Assembly: GCF_014205255.1 (NCBI RefSeq)
Contig: NZ_JACHNE010000001.1
Coordinates: 2,294,001-2,358,000, forward strand
DNA length: 64,000 bases
Origin: Streptomyces caelestis
GTDB taxonomy: Bacteria > Actinomycetota > Actinomycetes > Streptomycetales > Streptomycetaceae
Reading direction: 5' to 3'
Positions within the stretch are counted from its first letter, which is position 1. Each line of letters starts with the position of its first letter. The translations under genes and the position numbers were made by a program. Under the pieces are notes generated by a model that ran no database searches, was not told where the DNA came from, and saw only the letters and a program-made list of their open reading frames with translations. Shown piece after piece: positions 62,022-64,000 of this stretch.

Positions 62022-63263
62022 CTACGCCGTCGCCGCCTTCAGCGGCCTCGCCGGGTCCGCCAGCAAGGCCGGAATCATCGGCGTACCCGACTCGATCAGG
62101 CGGCGGCCCTGCGCCAGGTCCCGGGGGCGGCCCACCGCCAGCAGCGCGACCAGCCGGTCGCCGCGGAGCCAGCAGACCGTCCAGGCCGGCCCGGCCGGGT
62201 CGCCCCGCCACAGGGTCGTGTCGGCCGCCGCGTGATGCCCGGCGTACTGCACGAAACGCCCGAACTGCTCGGACCAGAAGTACGGCACGGGGTCGTACAC
62301 CGCCGGGGTCTTCCCCGAGGCCCGGCCGACGATGTTCACGGCGACCGTGCGCGGGCCCTGGAGGGCGTTGTCCCAGTGGTGCACCAGCAGGCGCCCGCCG
62401 TACCGGCCCGAGGGGAAGGAGGCGCAGTCGCCGACCGCGTACACGTCAGGCGCCGACGAACGCAGGTGCTGGTCGGCCACGATCTCACCGTGCGTGCCCA
62501 GCTCGATCCCGGAGCCGGACAGCCAGGCCGTGGCCGGGCGGGCGCCGATGCCGACGACGACCGCGCCCGCGGGCAGCCGCGAGCCGTCGTCGAGCACCAC
62601 CGCGCCGGGTTCCACCCGCTCCACGCGCGCGTGCGTGCGCAGCACGGCACCCGCGTCGGCGTACCAGCCGGCCATCGGCGCGGCGACCTCGGCGGGCAGT
62701 GCCCCGGCGAGCGGCCGCTCGGCGGCTTCCACGACGGTCACCGCGCAGCCGGCCTCGCGCGCGGCCGTGGCGAACTCCGCGCCGATCCAGCCCGCGCCGA
62801 CGACCACGATGTCGTGCCGGCGGGCCAGCACCGGCCGCAGCCGCTCGGCGTCGTCCAGGGTGCGCAGCAGATGCACGCCCGGCACGCCCTCCGCCCCGGG
62901 CAGCCGGATCGGCTCGGCACCCGTCGCGAGGACCAGCACGTCGTACGGCACGGGCCCGTCGTCGGTGTCCAGCTCATGATCGCCGGGACGCAGGCCCAGC
63001 ACCTCGCAGCCGAGGCGCAGTTCGATGCCGAGGGCCTCGAAGTCGACGTCGAAGGCGGAGCCCTCGGACTTGCCGAGCAGGACGGCCTTGGACAGCGGGG
63101 GACGGTCGTACGGCTGGTGGGGCTCGGCGCCGATCAGGATCACGGTGCCGGTGAAGCCCTGCTCGCGCAGGGCGACCGCGGTCTGCACACCAGCCATGCC
63201 CGCGCCCGCCACCACCACGCGCCGCGGTGCGGACGAACCTGGTTCCTGGGTCTGCTCGCTCAC
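62022..63263 (-). CDS. NAD(P)/FAD-dependent oxidoreductase (ferredoxin reductase type)
   Basis: A 413-residue flavoprotein of the ferredoxin/rubredoxin reductase family. Two dinucleotide folds are visible: FAD at VVVAGAGMAGVQTAVALREQGF and NAD at DIVVVGAGWIGAEFATAAREAGC with an acidic VVEAAERPL following; YDRPPLSKAVLLGK and DVYAVGDCASFPSGRYG are the other FAD motifs. The C-terminal reductase domain (PYFWSEQFGRFVQYAGHH) has the typical W-S-dQ pattern. Partner ferredoxin not nearby. GTG start at 63263; ATG 63287 (MSVVYGDQ) is an alternative. Divergent from thiO. Confidence 0.9.
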   Translation of the reverse strand: MSEQTQEPGSSAPRRVVVAGAGMAGVQTAVALREQGFTGTVILIGAEPHQPYDRPPLSKAVLLGKSEGSAFDVDFEALGIELRLGCEVLGLRPGDHELDTDDGPVPYDVLVLATGAEPIRLPGAEGVPGVHLLRTLDDAERLRPVLARRHDIVVVGAGWIGAEFATAAREAGCAVTVVEAAERPLAGALPAEVAAPMAGWYADAGAVLRTHARVERVEPGAVVLDDGSRLPAGAVVVGIGARPATAWLSGSGIELGTHGEIVADQHLRSSAPDVYAVGDCASFPSGRYGGRLLVHHWDNALQGPRTVAVNIVGRASGKTPAVYDPVPYFWSEQFGRFVQYAGHHAAADTTLWRGDPAGPAWTVCWLRGDRLVALLAVGRPRDLAQGRRLIESGTPMIPALLADPARPLKAATA

Positions 63264-63437
63264 CTGATCACCATAGACAACTGACATTGTGTCAGTCAGT
63301 GCTCGTGCGCAGTGACCTGCTCCACAACACTCGTCCCGCGCGGCGACCGGGGCGAGGACGGGACCGTCCAGGGACCGGGCCGTGCGGTGGCTCCCTTACT
63401 GCGCCATACGGCCTCGGGCTAGGGTGGGTGGCCAACG

Positions 63438-63536
63438 CAAGGGACTCGCGGGAGCCCGGACGCACCGGGCTGAGAGGGAGGCTGGCGGCCTCCGACCGTA
63501 CGAACCTGATCCGGGTCATGCCGGCGAAGGGAGGGG
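63438..63536 (+). promoter_or_regulatory. TPP riboswitch (THI element) upstream of thiO
   Basis: The two conserved cores are visible: CTGAGAGGGA at 63470-63479 and ACCTGATCCGGGTCATGCCGG around 63504-63524, closing with GCGAAGGGAGG just before the thiO start. The Shine-Dalgarno GGGAGGGG lies within the 3' strand of the closing stem, so TPP binding would hide it and shut translation of the thiazole genes. Confidence 0.95.
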
Positions 63537-63546
63537 CTGGACGCCC

Positions 63547-64000
63547 ATGTCGCGTACGCGAACGTCAGACGTCCTCGTCATCGGGGGCGGGATCATCGGC
63601 CTCGTCACGGCGTGGCGGGCCGCGCAGCGAGGGCTCACCACGGCCGTACTGGACCCGGAGCCGGGCGGCGGAGCCGCACAGGTGGCGGCCGGGATGCTGG
63701 CCGCCGTCACGGAACTGCACTACGGCGAGCAGACCCTGCTCGGGCTGAACCTCGCCTCCGCCCGGCGCTATCCGGACTTCGCGGCCGAGCTCACCGAGCA
63801 GACCGGCCACGACCTCGGCTACCGCCGGTGCGGCACGCTCGCCGTCGCCCTGGACGCCGACGACCGGGCCCATCTGCGCGAGCTGCACGCCTTGCAGCAG
63901 CAGTCGGGCCTGGATTCGCAGTGGCTGTCGGGGCGGGAGTGCCGTCGCCTGGAGCCGATGCTCGCGCCGGGCGTGCGCGGCGGGCTGCGGGTCGACGGCG
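63547..64000 (+). CDS. thiO: Glycine oxidase ThiO (3' partial)
   Basis: The first 151 codons of a glycine oxidase that makes the iminoglycine needed for the thiazole moiety of thiamine. The FAD fold is SDVLVIGGGIIGLVTAWRAAQRGLTTAVLD, followed by GGAAQVAAGMLAAVTELHYGEQ, a ThiO signature, and YRRCGTLAVALDADDRAHLRELHALQ. It runs past the right edge with no stop. ThiS and ThiG would be expected next. ATG chosen 6-12 nt after GGGAGGGG. Controlled by the TPP riboswitch directly upstream. Confidence 0.93.
   Translation, partial: MSRTRTSDVLVIGGGIIGLVTAWRAAQRGLTTAVLDPEPGGGAAQVAAGMLAAVTELHYGEQTLLGLNLASARRYPDFAAELTEQTGHDLGYRRCGTLAVALDADDRAHLRELHALQQQSGLDSQWLSGRECRRLEPMLAPGVRGGLRVDG

Noticed and set aside
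63280..63296. ACTGAC-ATTGT-GTCAGT palindrome at the 5' end of the reductase gene
   Set aside because: It shares half-sites with the operator at 52886 but has a different spacer and overlaps an alternative start codon, so I did not claim it as a second TetR site.

Overview
This is a high-GC actinobacterial chromosome window. It is almost certainly Streptomyces: third-codon-position GC bias throughout, many GTG starts, a polyglutamine-containing DivIVA, a division and cell-wall (dcw) cluster of the order rsmH-ftsL-ftsI-murE-murF-mraY-murD-ftsW-murG-ftsQ-ftsZ-ylmD-yggS-sepF-yggT-divIVA, and a gene order that matches from memory the S. coelicolor SCO2060-SCO2107 region. It looks like core chromosome. 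I see no insertion sequence, prophage, tRNA, rRNA or CRISPR array.

Layout. 1-12.5 kb: a partial LON-domain protein, the YbaK Cys-tRNA deacylase, a small membrane protein, an ABC exporter pair, a NYN-domain nuclease-like protein, the replicative DNA polymerase III alpha subunit (dnaE), a DUF2252 kinase-fold-like protein and a membrane-anchored DsbA-like thioredoxin. 12.5-20.9 kb: a Tat-exported PhoD phosphatase carrying the only TTA codon I found in the window, a dienelactone-hydrolase-like protein, an MscS channel, an SDR, a Na+/H+ antiporter, and GNAT-rluD-lspA. 21-26.5 kb: a DksA/TraR zinc-finger protein with a very long Lys/Ala-rich N-terminus that contains a perfect 105-bp tandem duplication, then an Ile T-box leader and ileS. 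26.5-44.3 kb: the dcw/division cluster, all on the minus strand, with candidate promoters in front of rsmH and ftsZ. 44.6-50.5 kb: a beta-carbonic anhydrase and a moxR-DUF58-tgpA operon whose third gene has an apparent one-base frameshift. 50.5-58.5 kb: a DUF3040 protein, a methyltransferase, a HEPN protein of the SAV_6107 family, a three-gene unit (pseudo-ABC ATPase, YhgE/Pip membrane protein, TetR) behind a 36-bp palindromic operator, and a phytoene-desaturase-like flavoprotein. 58.5-64 kb: a Tyr/Gln/Gly-rich membrane protein, metF, thiE, an Rv2175c-type DNA-binding protein, a flavoprotein reductase, and a TPP riboswitch in front of thiO, which runs off the window.

How it fits together. The dcw block supplies lipid II synthesis (murE, murF, mraY, murD, murG), the septal synthase pair (ftsW, ftsI), the divisome scaffold (ftsL, ftsQ, ftsZ, sepF) and the polar-growth determinant (divIVA). 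Many junctions there are 1-4-nt overlaps, implying translational coupling. The most noteworthy points are: an IleRS whose class-I signature is GxHH instead of HxGH, a swap reported to give mupirocin hyper-resistance; the pseudo-ABC/YhgE/TetR unit with its large operator; the tandem duplication in the DksA-like tail; the tgpA frameshift; and the TTA codon in phoD.
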